64,000 nt of DNA from Emticicia sp040253585. GTDB taxonomy: Bacteria; Bacteroidota; Bacteroidia; Cytophagales; Spirosomataceae. The number at the start of each line of letters is the position of its first letter. Position 1 is the first letter of the stretch. Position numbers and translations under genes: made by a program. Below, piece by piece: positions 51,364 to 60,086 of this stretch. Location: NCBI RefSeq assembly GCF_040253585.1, contig NZ_JBELAU010000015.1, positions 62,001 through 126,000 on the forward strand, written 5' to 3'. The notes under the pieces are model-generated. The model did no database searches, had not been told where the DNA came from, and saw only the letters and a list, made by a program, of their open reading frames with translations.

Positions 51364-52716
51364 CTACTCCAACTTCATTTTCTTAATCAAATAATAAAAT
51401 CGAATAGTAAGTAAAACTGCCGATGCTGTGAGTCCAGCCAATAACCCAAACCAAATACCGATAGCATCCATGTTGAGGTTAAAAGCCAGCAAATAACCCA
51501 AAGGCAACGAAAGTCCCCAATAGGCAAACATCGTAATCCAAGTCGGGATATTTACATCGGTAATTCCACGCAAAATACCCAACGAAACCACCTGTACACC
51601 ATCAGATAATTGAAAAACGGCCGCAACCAACATCAACTTCATAGCAATTGCAATTACTTCCTTATCAGATATATATAGTTCTACTAAAAAACGATTGAAG
51701 AGAAGAATTACCAACATCATGGCTGCCATGAAAACCACAACCAAGAGCAAAGCCACATTTCCCGAAAATCTGATTTTCCGCACATCTTTTAGTCCACGCC
51801 CCTCTCCTACTCTGATTCCGCCCGCAATACCCAAACCCGATGCCATCATGTAGGTTGTTGAGGCTACATTGATAGCAATTTGGTGAGCCGCTAACTGGTT
51901 TTCGCCGAGCCAACCCATCATAATTACGGCTAATGAAAACGCCGCGATTTCAAAGAAAAATTGTAGTCCACTTGGCACACCAATTTTAAAAATCATTCGC
52001 ACTAAATCGTTGGTTTGTAACGATTTATATTTTACATGAAGGTATTTTTTGAAAGTTTTTGTGTTGAATAAGTACGCAAAAAGAGCCAACATCATCAAAA
52101 TTCGAGTGATAAGTGTAGAAATAGCCGCCCCAATCAAGCCCATTTTCGGGAAACCCCAATAACCGTTTATCAATATTATGTTAAAAATTAAATTAAAAAT
52201 TAACCCCAAAACGGTTATCATCATTGCCACATAAGTACGAGATAGACCATCCGAAAGTTGTTTTGCCGCCGCAAAAACAAACATAAAGGCATTTGAAAAA
52301 ATGATAATGGCCATAAAAGCAGGGGCTTGAGCATTTATTTCGGGCGATTGTTGAAAAATCTCGAAATAATAAATACAAACAAAACCCACGATACCTAATA
52401 TCACACTAAACCAAAGTGAAACCTTAATTCCTGCTCTAAAAAGTCTATTAATTTCGGGAATATTACGCTCAGCTTTTGCCTTAGAAATCAGCGGTGCAAC
52501 CACCGAAAGTCCACCCATACCAATAGAAGCAATCAGAAATGACATCGAATTGGCAATACCCGAAGAGCCAAGTCCAATTTTACCGATGTATCGCCCTACT
52601 ATGATATTATCAGTCACCCCCATCAAAACCACCCCCAACTGGGCAATAACAATCGGTAAAGCGAGCAAGAAGGTTTTCTTTATTTCTTCTTGGTAATGTT
52701 GCGAAAAAATCGGCAT
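51364..52716 (-). CDS. MATE-family multidrug efflux transporter
   Basis: A 450-residue, twelve-helix MATE transporter (NorM branch). The N-terminal lobe has LLALPIVIAQLGVVLMGVTDNIIVGRYIG; the second lobe has GVPSGLQFFFEIAAFSLAVIMMGWLGENQLAAHQIAINVASTTYMMASGLGIAGGIRVGEGRG. These are the paired conserved P-x-x-x-x-Q-x and Ala-His-Gln regions. It exports cationic compounds in exchange for Na+ or H+. The ATG at 52716 fits the family's short N-terminal helix; the frame is open to 52770. Confidence 0.92.
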   Translation of the reverse strand: MPIFSQHYQEEIKKTFLLALPIVIAQLGVVLMGVTDNIIVGRYIGKIGLGSSGIANSMSFLIASIGMGGLSVVAPLISKAKAERNIPEINRLFRAGIKVSLWFSVILGIVGFVCIYYFEIFQQSPEINAQAPAFMAIIIFSNAFMFVFAAAKQLSDGLSRTYVAMMITVLGLIFNLIFNIILINGYWGFPKMGLIGAAISTLITRILMMLALFAYLFNTKTFKKYLHVKYKSLQTNDLVRMIFKIGVPSGLQFFFEIAAFSLAVIMMGWLGENQLAAHQIAINVASTTYMMASGLGIAGGIRVGEGRGLKDVRKIRFSGNVALLLVVVFMAAMMLVILLFNRFLVELYISDKEVIAIAMKLMLVAAVFQLSDGVQVVSLGILRGITDVNIPTWITMFAYWGLSLPLGYLLAFNLNMDAIGIWFGLLAGLTASAVLLTIRFYYLIKKMKLE

Positions 52717-52886
52717 AAAATTTTCTATAAAGTGTAATGTCAGCCACAAAGGTCGCAAAATTTTATTCAAGAATTAGCACAGACGGAAATATTGACGAAT
52801 TATTCGATTTACGACGGGGTCGCCCGTGCGATTACGAATAAATAACTGATTATCAACATTTTACAAATACATAAATTACGAAATAA

Positions 52887-52915
52887 TTGTTTCTATTCAC
52901 TTATTATTAACTTTG
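52887..52915 (+). promoter_or_regulatory. Promoter of the lipoprotein gene at 52938
   Basis: TTG (52887-52889), 18 bases, TAACTTTG (52908-52915), ending 22 bases before the ATG. The -7 box is exact; the -33 box is partial (ATTG). Confidence 0.6.
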
Positions 52916-52937
52916 TCCTACATTTTATCCTTTTTCA

Positions 52938-53714
52938 ATGAAAAAACTCCTTTTACCTATGCTTCTCGTTTGTGCTTTACTCAGTGCTTGCGATACAGCT
53001 AAAAAAGAGACTTCAGCCCCAACAAACCTTGATGGACATTGGCTTAACCAAGAATATTTGGAAGCTCTCGAAGCCTCTCATTCACCAAAAAATGTGGCAG
53101 ATAACTACACTTTCTATGCCACCGAACTCATTTATGACCATACAAAAGGCGACTCTATCATGGTTTTTAACGGTCAAGCTGAATTTGCAACTTTACCCAT
53201 GAAACGCCACGGCGATACACTCAGTTTAAAACTCAATCAAGATGATATTACTAATATCATCTATTCGGCAAACACTAAAACTTTGACATTTACCGATAAA
53301 GAACTCAATCGTGTATTCAGGTTCGTTCGTGCTGATAGTAGTTTGATTGATAAGAGTTTTACACCAAAAGTTGCCTTTCCTTCAGCAGTCAACAAAGCAA
53401 CTTTTGAAGGGAAATGGGATATTTACGAACATCTTTCAACTCAAAAATCGGGCGAATTTAGTCGATTCGGTACAATCAAAGGCTGGGATAAATATGATAA
53501 TTATACGGTCTGTGTAAACGGAGATTGCGTGGCTAACGAAGACGGCGATGTGATTTTCTTGGGTACGAAAGACAAATCTGATATGTATGGCTTCCGCTCA
53601 AAGGGAGATTCGATAACGATTTTTGAACTAAAACAAATTAATGATGAAGACGAAAAGCCTATTTATAAGCAAGGAATGCCGTTGATGTTGTTGAAGAAGG
53701 CTCCCCGCCCCTAA
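52938..53714 (+). CDS. Lipoprotein of unknown function
   Basis: A 258-residue protein with a lipoprotein signal (LLSAC, Cys18). The mature part looks like two beta-rich repeats, the first about 28-130 (NLDGHWLNQEYLEALEASHS, then FVRADSSLIDKSF) and the second about 150-255 (EGKWDIYEHLSTQKSGEF, DKSDMYGFRSKGDSITIFELK). A Cys pair sits in YTVCVNGDCVANEDGD. I do not recognise the family. It is transcribed alone from its own promoter and ends at the hairpin at 53733-53768. Confidence 0.75.
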   Translation: MKKLLLPMLLVCALLSACDTAKKETSAPTNLDGHWLNQEYLEALEASHSPKNVADNYTFYATELIYDHTKGDSIMVFNGQAEFATLPMKRHGDTLSLKLNQDDITNIIYSANTKTLTFTDKELNRVFRFVRADSSLIDKSFTPKVAFPSAVNKATFEGKWDIYEHLSTQKSGEFSRFGTIKGWDKYDNYTVCVNGDCVANEDGDVIFLGTKDKSDMYGFRSKGDSITIFELKQINDEDEKPIYKQGMPLMLLKKAPRP

Positions 53715-53813
53715 AGGGGAGTTTTAAAACACAAAAAAGGCTTTTTCGTAAACGAAAAAGCCTTTTTTATTAAAATCTGAGAATCAGAAGCTCCCCTTTG
53801 GGGGCGGGGGGGC
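53701..53813. repeat. Nested inverted repeat between convergent genes
   Basis: Outer G/C blocks, CTCCCCGCCCCTAAAGGGGAG (53701-53721) and the CTCCCCTTTGGGGGCGGGG region (about 53791-53810), are complementary and each is partly self-complementary. Between them lies the terminator hairpin at 53733-53768. The block runs from the lipoprotein stop codon to the pyk stop codon. Confidence 0.7.
53733..53768. terminator. Bidirectional terminator between the lipoprotein gene and pyk
   Basis: AAAAAAGGCTTTTTCGT and ACGAAAAAGCCTTTTTT form a symmetric 17-bp stem with a very short loop and T runs on both strands. Confidence 0.88.
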
Positions 53814-55264
53814 TACTCAACCTTACTCAACTTTATAGTGTTCGTACGGTTATTATCTTGTAATGGTAAACTCAAAGTATTGATAAACAAATCGCCTTTT
53901 TCTAATTCGCCTTGTTCAATCAAAAAGTCTTTGATAGTATCAACCACCTGTTCAACGTTTTTGCCTTTCATTGTATCTACCACAAAAACCTGCACACCCG
54001 AATAAAGACTCAATTGTGTTGCAAGCGTTTCGTTGTGCGTAAAGATAAACAATCCAGCTTTCGGGCGGTGATGCGATAAACGTACAGCCGTGTAACCAGA
54101 GTTTGTAATACCAATAATGGCTTTCACTTTCAAGTCACGAGCCAAACGACAAGCTGTCATTACAACGTTATCATTTTCTTTCTCTTTCGACTCATACGTA
54201 TCTTCAGTTACACGTGTGTGGTGACGGAAATAAAGCTTCTTTTCATCAGCCAATTCTTCCACTTTCACAATTGTATTGACCATCGTCTCAACTGCCAAAA
54301 TCGGATATTTACCCGATGCACTTTCTGCACTAAGCATCACAGCATCAGCTCCATCTAATACAGCATTAGCAACATCACCAACTTCCGCACGAGTCGGACG
54401 TGGACTATCAATCATACTTTCAAGCATTTGCGTTGCTACGATAACTGGCTTAGCGGCCAAGTTCGACATCTCAACCAAACGCTTCTGAATCATCGGCACA
54501 TCTTCTGATGGAAGTTCAACGCCCAAATCGCCACGAGCAACCATGATTGCATCACTGGCGTTTACGATAGCTTCCATATTCACAATTGCTTCTGGTTTTT
54601 CAACTTTAGCAATTACTTTAGCTGTTTTGCCTTGTTCTTTGATATATTTTTGAATCTCCTGAATTTCTTCTGGCGTACGTACAAACGAAAGAGCCACCCA
54701 GTCAACATCATTTGCCAAACCAAACTTCAAATCTTCCCAGTCTTTATCAGTTACTGATGGCTGAGAAATATTTGTATTGGGAAGGTTTACTCCTTTCTTT
54801 TGTTTCAAAAGACCGCCATAAACTACTTCTGTAATTACATCTGTACCATCTTTTCCTATAACTTTTACTTCTAATTTCCCATCATCCATCAAAATTCGCT
54901 CTCCAACTTGTACGTCATTGTACATGCCTTTGTAAGGTGTACTTACTCTTTCGGCATTTCCAACGATGTCGTCGCTGGCGAATCTTAGTTGATTTCCTGC
55001 AAAAATCTCAACGCCATCATTGCCACTTTCCATCAGACCAATTCTGATTTTAGGGCCTTGCAAATCTTGCAAGATGGCACATTTAAAGCCATGCTCTTTA
55101 TTGATTTTACGAATACGGTCGATACGAATTTGGTGGTCGGCGTGAGTTCCGTGAGAGAAGTTCAGACGGAAAACATTTACACCAGCTTTTGCCAATGCCA
55201 ATAACATTTCTTCGCTTTCGGAAGCAGGCCCGACAGTTGCTACTATTTTGGTTTTTCTTTGCAT
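53813..55264 (-). CDS. pyk: Pyruvate kinase
   Basis: Converts phosphoenolpyruvate and ADP to pyruvate and ATP. The 483-residue product begins QRKTKIVATVGPASES and contains VFRLNFSHGTHADH, LQDLQGPKIRIG, the catalytic Lys/metal region in KVIAKVEKPEAIVNM, the signature IMVARGDLGVELP, and ATQMLESMIDSPRPTRAEVGDVANAVLDGADAVMLSAESA. A C-terminal allosteric domain follows. A probable -7 box (TATTTTTG) lies at 55309-55302. Complete and standard. Confidence 0.97.
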   Translation of the reverse strand: MQRKTKIVATVGPASESEEMLLALAKAGVNVFRLNFSHGTHADHQIRIDRIRKINKEHGFKCAILQDLQGPKIRIGLMESGNDGVEIFAGNQLRFASDDIVGNAERVSTPYKGMYNDVQVGERILMDDGKLEVKVIGKDGTDVITEVVYGGLLKQKKGVNLPNTNISQPSVTDKDWEDLKFGLANDVDWVALSFVRTPEEIQEIQKYIKEQGKTAKVIAKVEKPEAIVNMEAIVNASDAIMVARGDLGVELPSEDVPMIQKRLVEMSNLAAKPVIVATQMLESMIDSPRPTRAEVGDVANAVLDGADAVMLSAESASGKYPILAVETMVNTIVKVEELADEKKLYFRHHTRVTEDTYESKEKENDNVVMTACRLARDLKVKAIIGITNSGYTAVRLSHHRPKAGLFIFTHNETLATQLSLYSGVQVFVVDTMKGKNVEQVVDTIKDFLIEQGELEKGDLFINTLSLPLQDNNRTNTIKLSKVE

Positions 55265-55553
55265 AGGTGAAATAAAATTTTTCTTCGGCTTAGGAATTGT
55301 GCAAAAATACTAACTATTAGCGAGAAATTCAGAATATTTGAAACAGAAAGGAAAAAGGTTTTTTAAAAAAACAATTAAAATTCTGATAATCAACGACTTA
55401 AATTATCTTTAACTTAGTATTAAATCTCAAAAACAAATCAAAAAAGTACCATAAAAATCAATAGAATAGCTTTTTTGGTGGTAAATCACCCAAAGGCCAA
55501 CTTAGAAAAGCCATATTCTAAGATTGATTTTTTTTGAAAAAAAAGCGTTTTTT

Positions 55554-55584
55554 TTTGTCTGAAAAAAATATTTGTCTAAATTTG
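55554..55584 (+). promoter_or_regulatory. Promoter of the leuA leader
   Basis: TTTG (55554-55557), 19 bases, TAAATTTG (55577-55584): exact Bacteroidota consensus boxes at ideal spacing. The predicted start is about 15 bases before the leader peptide, nearly 190 bases upstream of leuA. Confidence 0.8.
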
Positions 55585-55606
55585 TATCAATAAAAAAACA
55601 AAACCA

Positions 55607-55663
55607 TTGAATCATACGTCAATCGCAATTTCACTTCTCCTTCTACTCAACCTGTCGGTGTGA
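55607..55663 (+). CDS. leuL: Leucine-rich leader peptide of the leuA attenuator
   Basis: An 18-codon frame from a TTG at 55607 to TGA at 55661 reads MNHTSIAISLLLLLNLSV. Five consecutive Leu codons (CTT CTC CTT CTA CTC, 55634-55648), then Asn and another Leu (CTG), are what is expected of a leucine-sensing leader: when charged tRNA-Leu is scarce the ribosome stalls there. It lies just downstream of a consensus promoter and 23 bases before the terminator hairpin that precedes leuA. No ATG is in frame, so the TTG start is inferred. Confidence 0.72.
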   Translation: MNHTSIAISLLLLLNLSV

Positions 55664-55686
55664 GAAACGGAGATTTTGTATATACG

Positions 55687-55722
55687 AAAGCCCTTTCTTA
55701 CAACGTGAGAAAGGGCTTTTTT
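55687..55722 (+). terminator. Attenuator terminator upstream of leuA
   Basis: AAAGCCCTTTCT and AGAAAGGGCTTT form a perfect 12-bp stem around nine bases, ending in a run of six T. It stands between the leader peptide and leuA (start 55777), so readthrough is needed for leuA expression from this promoter. Confidence 0.82.
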
Positions 55723-55776
55723 GTGAACAGTTGACGCAGTACAGTACTCACTTAACCAATATTAATCTCATCAGAA

Positions 55777-56919
55777 ATGAGCGATAAAATTTATGTTTTT
55801 GACACTACTTTGCGAGATGGCGAGCAAGTACCAGGTTGTCAGTTAACGACTGACGAAAAAGTAATGATTGCTAAAGAACTCGAAAAGCTGGGTGTTGATA
55901 TCATCGAAGCAGGATTTCCAGTATCGAGTCCTGGCGATTTTCGTTCGGTTGTAGAGGTTTCAAAAGCCGTTACCGAGCCAACAGTTTGTGCGTTGTCACG
56001 TGCCGTAAAAGGCGATATTGATTCCGCTGGCGAAGCTCTGAAATTTGCGAAACGTCCTCGTATTCATACAGGAATCGGTGCATCTGATATTCATATCAAA
56101 CATAAATTTAATAGTAGCCGAGACGCAATCATTGAGCAAGCGATTGATGCCGTAAAACACGCCAGAAACTTGGTGGATGATGTTGAGTTTTATGCCGAAG
56201 ATGCTGGCCGTGCCGATTTAGAGTTTTTGGCTCGTCTGACCGAAAGTGTTATCAAAGCAGGTGCTACGGTTGTAAATTTGCCTGATACAACTGGTTATGT
56301 TTTGCCAAACGATATGTATGACCGCATCAATTATTTGATGAATAATGTACCAAACGTTGACAAAGCCATTCTTTCGATGCACAATCATAATGATTTGGGT
56401 ATGGCAACTGCCAATACAATTGCAGGAATCAGAGCGGGAGCAAGACAAGTGGAGGTGACAATTAATGGTATTGGTGAAAGGGCGGGAAATACTTCGTTGG
56501 AAGAAGTTGCGATGATTTTGAAAGTACATAAATCGCTTGGTTTTCATACTGATATTGATAGCACGAAACTATTTCCAATGAGTAAATTGGTTTCTGAAAC
56601 TATGCGTATGCAAGTGCAAGCCAATAAGGCAATTGTTGGGCGTAATGCTTTTGCACACTCGTCGGGTATCCACCAAGACGGTTTCCTGAAACATACAGAT
56701 ACTTACGAAATTATCAATCCACTCGAAGTTGGTGTTGATAAATCGATGATTGTCTTGACAGCCAGAAGTGGTCGCCACGCATTGAAACACCGCCTCGAAA
56801 TGTTGGGTTATAAACTCGAAAAACCAGTTTTAGACGATACATACAAGCGTTTCCTTGACTTAGCCGACCAAATCAAAGAAGTAAATGATAAGGATTTGGT
56901 GAAGTTAATGAGAGCGTAG
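55777..56919 (+). CDS. leuA: 2-isopropylmalate synthase, short form without regulatory domain
   Basis: Condenses acetyl-CoA with 2-oxoisovalerate in the first committed step of leucine synthesis. The 380-residue product has the DRE-TIM barrel: VFDTTLRDGEQVPGCQL, NLPDTTGYVLP, SMHNHNDLGMATANTIAGIRAGARQVEVTINGIGERAGNTSLEEVA, and FAHSSGIHQDGFLK with linker subdomain residues after it. The C-terminal leucine-binding allosteric domain of the ~510-residue enzyme is missing, so end-product control may rest on the attenuator upstream. No leuB, leuC or leuD is adjacent. A related homocitrate or citramalate synthase cannot be fully excluded, but the leader supports leuA. Confidence 0.87.
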   Translation: MSDKIYVFDTTLRDGEQVPGCQLTTDEKVMIAKELEKLGVDIIEAGFPVSSPGDFRSVVEVSKAVTEPTVCALSRAVKGDIDSAGEALKFAKRPRIHTGIGASDIHIKHKFNSSRDAIIEQAIDAVKHARNLVDDVEFYAEDAGRADLEFLARLTESVIKAGATVVNLPDTTGYVLPNDMYDRINYLMNNVPNVDKAILSMHNHNDLGMATANTIAGIRAGARQVEVTINGIGERAGNTSLEEVAMILKVHKSLGFHTDIDSTKLFPMSKLVSETMRMQVQANKAIVGRNAFAHSSGIHQDGFLKHTDTYEIINPLEVGVDKSMIVLTARSGRHALKHRLEMLGYKLEKPVLDDTYKRFLDLADQIKEVNDKDLVKLMRA

Positions 56920-56926
56920 TTTTTTT

Positions 56927-57022
56927 AATTAAGAATGTAGAATTAAGAATTAAGAATGCAATGCCATTACATCGCTATCTTGTTTTTTTTCATTCTCAAT
57001 TCTACATTCTACATTCTTAATT
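56927..57022. repeat. 96-base inverted repeat built of AATTAAGAATG units
   Basis: The left arm (56927-56958: AATTAAGAATG, TAGAATTAAGAAT, TAAGAATG) and right arm (56991-57022) are complementary at 29 of 32 positions. Each arm is itself a degenerate tandem of a 7- to 11-base unit. It lies between leuA and the convergent oxidoreductase gene and overlaps the latter's last two codons. Confidence 0.82.
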
Positions 57023-59908
57023 CCCCACAAGGGCTTCATACAAAATCTCGGCTGGGTGTTGGGCAATTCTGCCTGTTCCGTCTTTTATTTGGTGACGACA
57101 GCTTGTGCCTGGAGCGGCAATTATTACATCTTCAGCTTGTTTCCTGACAGTCGGAAAAAGTACCAACTCTCCTACTTTCATCGAAACTTCATAATGCTCG
57201 GCCTCATAGCCAAAAGAGCCAGCCATTCCGCAACAACCCGATGGAATCAGATGTACTTCATAATTTACTGGCAAAGACAAACTTTTCTTGGTTGGCGTAA
57301 GCGACGACAGTGCTTTTTGGTGGCAATGTCCGTGCAGTTTTATTAATCGTTTTTCACTCGAAAAGGCTTCTTTTTTGATATTGCCTCGGTCAATTTCACG
57401 AGCAAACCATTCATCAAATTGAAAAGTATTTTTAGCGATTTTTTCGGCAGCATCTCTTAAATCTTGCGGTACAAGTTCCAGATATTCATCTCTCAAAGTC
57501 AAAATTGCTGATGGTTCGAGTCCAATAATTGGCGTATTTTCTGACACAATATTTTTTAGCAATTCAACATTTTTTATAGCGATTTTCTGAGCTTCACGCA
57601 CCATTCCCTTTGATAAATATGTGCGTCCACTTTCTACATGATTTGGTATAATTACCTCATAACCAAGCCTTTGTAGTAATAAAATCGCTTTTTTACCTAC
57701 TTCTACATCATTATAATTCGTAAACTCATCGCAGAATAGATAAACCTTTTTATCGTTTTTGGGGGAAGATTGCTTGCCAAACCATTCTTTCAATGTCGTA
57801 TTGTGCAATAACGGCATTGTGCGGTCAGGATGAAAACCTACAATTCGGTTGGCGATTCGGCGTGTAGCTTCGGTTTTGAAAATGAAATTATACGCCCACG
57901 GAACAATTGAGGCCAGTTTCATCTGCTTGGTAAATGTTCCGATTAATTTTGAGCGGAACGGAATTCCTTTTGTATCATAAGTTTTCTGCAAAAACTCTGC
58001 TTTCATCTTGCCCACATCCACACTTGACGGGCATTCTGACTTACAGCCTTTACACGACAAACACAAATCAAGCACTTCTTTTACGCTTTCCTGCGTAATT
58101 GACTGCTCATTGGTGTAATATTGCCTCAAAACATTAGCTCTGGCACGAGTCGTGTCTTTTTCGCTGCGAGTAGCCATGTAGCTCGGACACATTGTGCCAC
58201 CCGTGATTTCGGTTTTGCGGCAATCGCCCGAACCACTACATTTTTCGGTTAAGCGTAAAATGCTTTCTTGTTTCGAGAAATCAAAAATTGTTTGGTGTTT
58301 GGGCGTTGGTTGGTCGGCTTCGTAACGCAAAAACTCATTCATTGGCGGCGAATCAATGATTTTCCCTTGGTTGAAAATGCCTTTTTCGTCAAATATTTGC
58401 TTTACTTCTCTGAAAAGTGCGTAGTTTTTTTCACCCATCATAAACGGAATGAATTCGCCACGCAAACGTCCATCGCCGTGTTCGCCCGAGAGTGAGCCAC
58501 CGTATTTTTTTACTAAAATTGCTGTTTCGGCCAAAATTGTTCGGAAGAGTTGTCGGCCTTCGGTGGTTTTTAGATTAACCATCGGCTCTACGTGTAGCTC
58601 ACCCGCCCCTGCATGGGCGTACATTGAATATTGTACATTGAGTTTTTTTAGTAAAACCTCTAAATCTTCGATATATGCTGGCAAATCTTGTGGGTCAACG
58701 GCACAGTCTTCAATCAAGTTTACACACTGCGTATCGCCTTCGAGGTTTCGGAGTAAGCCCAAGCCACCTTTTCGTACTTCCCACGCCTTTTTAGAGTCAT
58801 CACCGAGCAAAATTGGGTGAGCATAGCCCAAATCCTTTTCTTTGAGAGCTTTTATTAAGTTTTCGGCTTTTAGCAATAAGCCTTCCTTCGTTTCATCAAA
58901 AAATTCAACCATCAAAATGGCTTTAGGCTCGCCTTCGATGAAAAATCTATTTTTTGACTGCTCAATATTCGTTTTTGTAAATTCCAAAATAAAATCATCA
59001 ACCAACTCAGAGGCCGAGCAGTTATGTTCGAGAGCCACGAGATTAGCCAAAAGCGATTCATTGAGCGTATGCGTATGCACGGCCACCATTCCTACTTCTT
59101 TCGGAGGTATGTCGAAAAGTTTCAGTTTTGCTTCAGTAACAAAGCAAAGCGTTCCTTCCGAACCTGCAATTAGTTTGGATAAATTCAGTTGCTCAACATT
59201 CAGTAAGGCATCTAAAGCGTAGCCTGTATTTCGGCGTTTTACGTTGGCTTTCGGGAAGCCCTGTTTTATGGCCGTTTGATTTTCAGGATTGTTGATGAGT
59301 ATATCAAGACTTTGATAAATTTTACCTTCAAGGGTTTCTAATTTACATTTTTCTTGAAAAGATTTTTGGTCTAAGTCGCCAAAAACAACCTCGCTACCAT
59401 CTGATAATAAAGCTTTTACCTCCAAAAGATTATCACGAGTTGCTCCCCAAATAATTGAGTGAAGTCCGCATGAATTATTGCCAATCATGCCTCCAATCAT
59501 GGCTCGGCTCGAGGTTGAGGTTTCGGGTCCAAACATTAGGCCGTAGGGTTTCAGATAAGCGTTGAGGTCGTCACGAATGACACCTGGCTGCACTCTTACC
59601 CATTTTTCGGCTTGATTTACTTCGAGAATATTGATAAAGTTTTTTGAAATATCTACCACCAATCCTTTTCCAACAACCTGCCCAGCCAGAGAAGTACCCG
59701 CAGCACGAGGAATGAGTGTAATTTGCTCATTATCAGCAAATTTGATGAGTTTTTTTATATCATTTACAGTCTTGGGAATAGCTACGGCCAACGGTTCTTC
59801 TTGATAAACCGAGGCATCGGTCGAATAGACTTTCTTTAGGGCTTTGTCGGTAGTGGTATTTTTGAAGTAAAGTTCACCTTCAAATTCGCTCTGCAACGCA
59901 TCAAACAT
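57017..59908 (-). CDS. FAD-linked oxidase / FeS fusion, D-2-hydroxyacid dehydrogenase-like (YdiJ type)
   Basis: A 963-residue fusion. Residues about 35-470 are an FAD-linked oxidase: PRAAGTSLAGQVVGKGLVVDIS binds FAD pyrophosphate, then MIGGMIGNNSCGLHSIIWGATRDN, and GSLSGEHGDGRLRGEF near the active site. About 540-650 hold ferredoxin-type FeS motifs (CSGSGDCRKTEITGGTMCPSYM, CLSCKGCKSECPSSVD). The C-terminal part has a CCG-type domain (HGHCHQKALSSL, IPSGCCGMAGSFGYE). This matches the YdiJ/GlcD-GlpC fusion, likely a membrane-associated D-lactate or D-2-hydroxyglutarate dehydrogenase feeding the quinone pool. Substrate not established. Confidence 0.88.
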   Translation of the reverse strand: MFDALQSEFEGELYFKNTTTDKALKKVYSTDASVYQEEPLAVAIPKTVNDIKKLIKFADNEQITLIPRAAGTSLAGQVVGKGLVVDISKNFINILEVNQAEKWVRVQPGVIRDDLNAYLKPYGLMFGPETSTSSRAMIGGMIGNNSCGLHSIIWGATRDNLLEVKALLSDGSEVVFGDLDQKSFQEKCKLETLEGKIYQSLDILINNPENQTAIKQGFPKANVKRRNTGYALDALLNVEQLNLSKLIAGSEGTLCFVTEAKLKLFDIPPKEVGMVAVHTHTLNESLLANLVALEHNCSASELVDDFILEFTKTNIEQSKNRFFIEGEPKAILMVEFFDETKEGLLLKAENLIKALKEKDLGYAHPILLGDDSKKAWEVRKGGLGLLRNLEGDTQCVNLIEDCAVDPQDLPAYIEDLEVLLKKLNVQYSMYAHAGAGELHVEPMVNLKTTEGRQLFRTILAETAILVKKYGGSLSGEHGDGRLRGEFIPFMMGEKNYALFREVKQIFDEKGIFNQGKIIDSPPMNEFLRYEADQPTPKHQTIFDFSKQESILRLTEKCSGSGDCRKTEITGGTMCPSYMATRSEKDTTRARANVLRQYYTNEQSITQESVKEVLDLCLSCKGCKSECPSSVDVGKMKAEFLQKTYDTKGIPFRSKLIGTFTKQMKLASIVPWAYNFIFKTEATRRIANRIVGFHPDRTMPLLHNTTLKEWFGKQSSPKNDKKVYLFCDEFTNYNDVEVGKKAILLLQRLGYEVIIPNHVESGRTYLSKGMVREAQKIAIKNVELLKNIVSENTPIIGLEPSAILTLRDEYLELVPQDLRDAAEKIAKNTFQFDEWFAREIDRGNIKKEAFSSEKRLIKLHGHCHQKALSSLTPTKKSLSLPVNYEVHLIPSGCCGMAGSFGYEAEHYEVSMKVGELVLFPTVRKQAEDVIIAAPGTSCRHQIKDGTGRIAQHPAEILYEALVGN

Positions 59909-59930
59909 ATAATCGGTATTTTTTACCCCA

Positions 59931-59985
59931 AAATTGGGGAAGAAAAAGTAGATTTGCTATGAATTTGGGGAGAAAAAAGCAGATT
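59931..59985. repeat. Imperfect direct repeat of about 24 bases
   Basis: AAATTGGGGAAGAAAAAGTAGATT (59931-59954) recurs in altered form as AATTTGGGGAGAAAAAAGCAGATT (59962-59985). It lies between the divergent oxidoreductase and HigA-like genes, close to where both promoters should be. Confidence 0.55.
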
Positions 59986-60086
59986 GATTCTGATACTCAA
60001 TTTTGCTAACACATTACAACAAGTTGTCACGGTGATTTGATTTTATAAAGTATTTTACTAAAATTGGTCAATTAAAATATATATCA

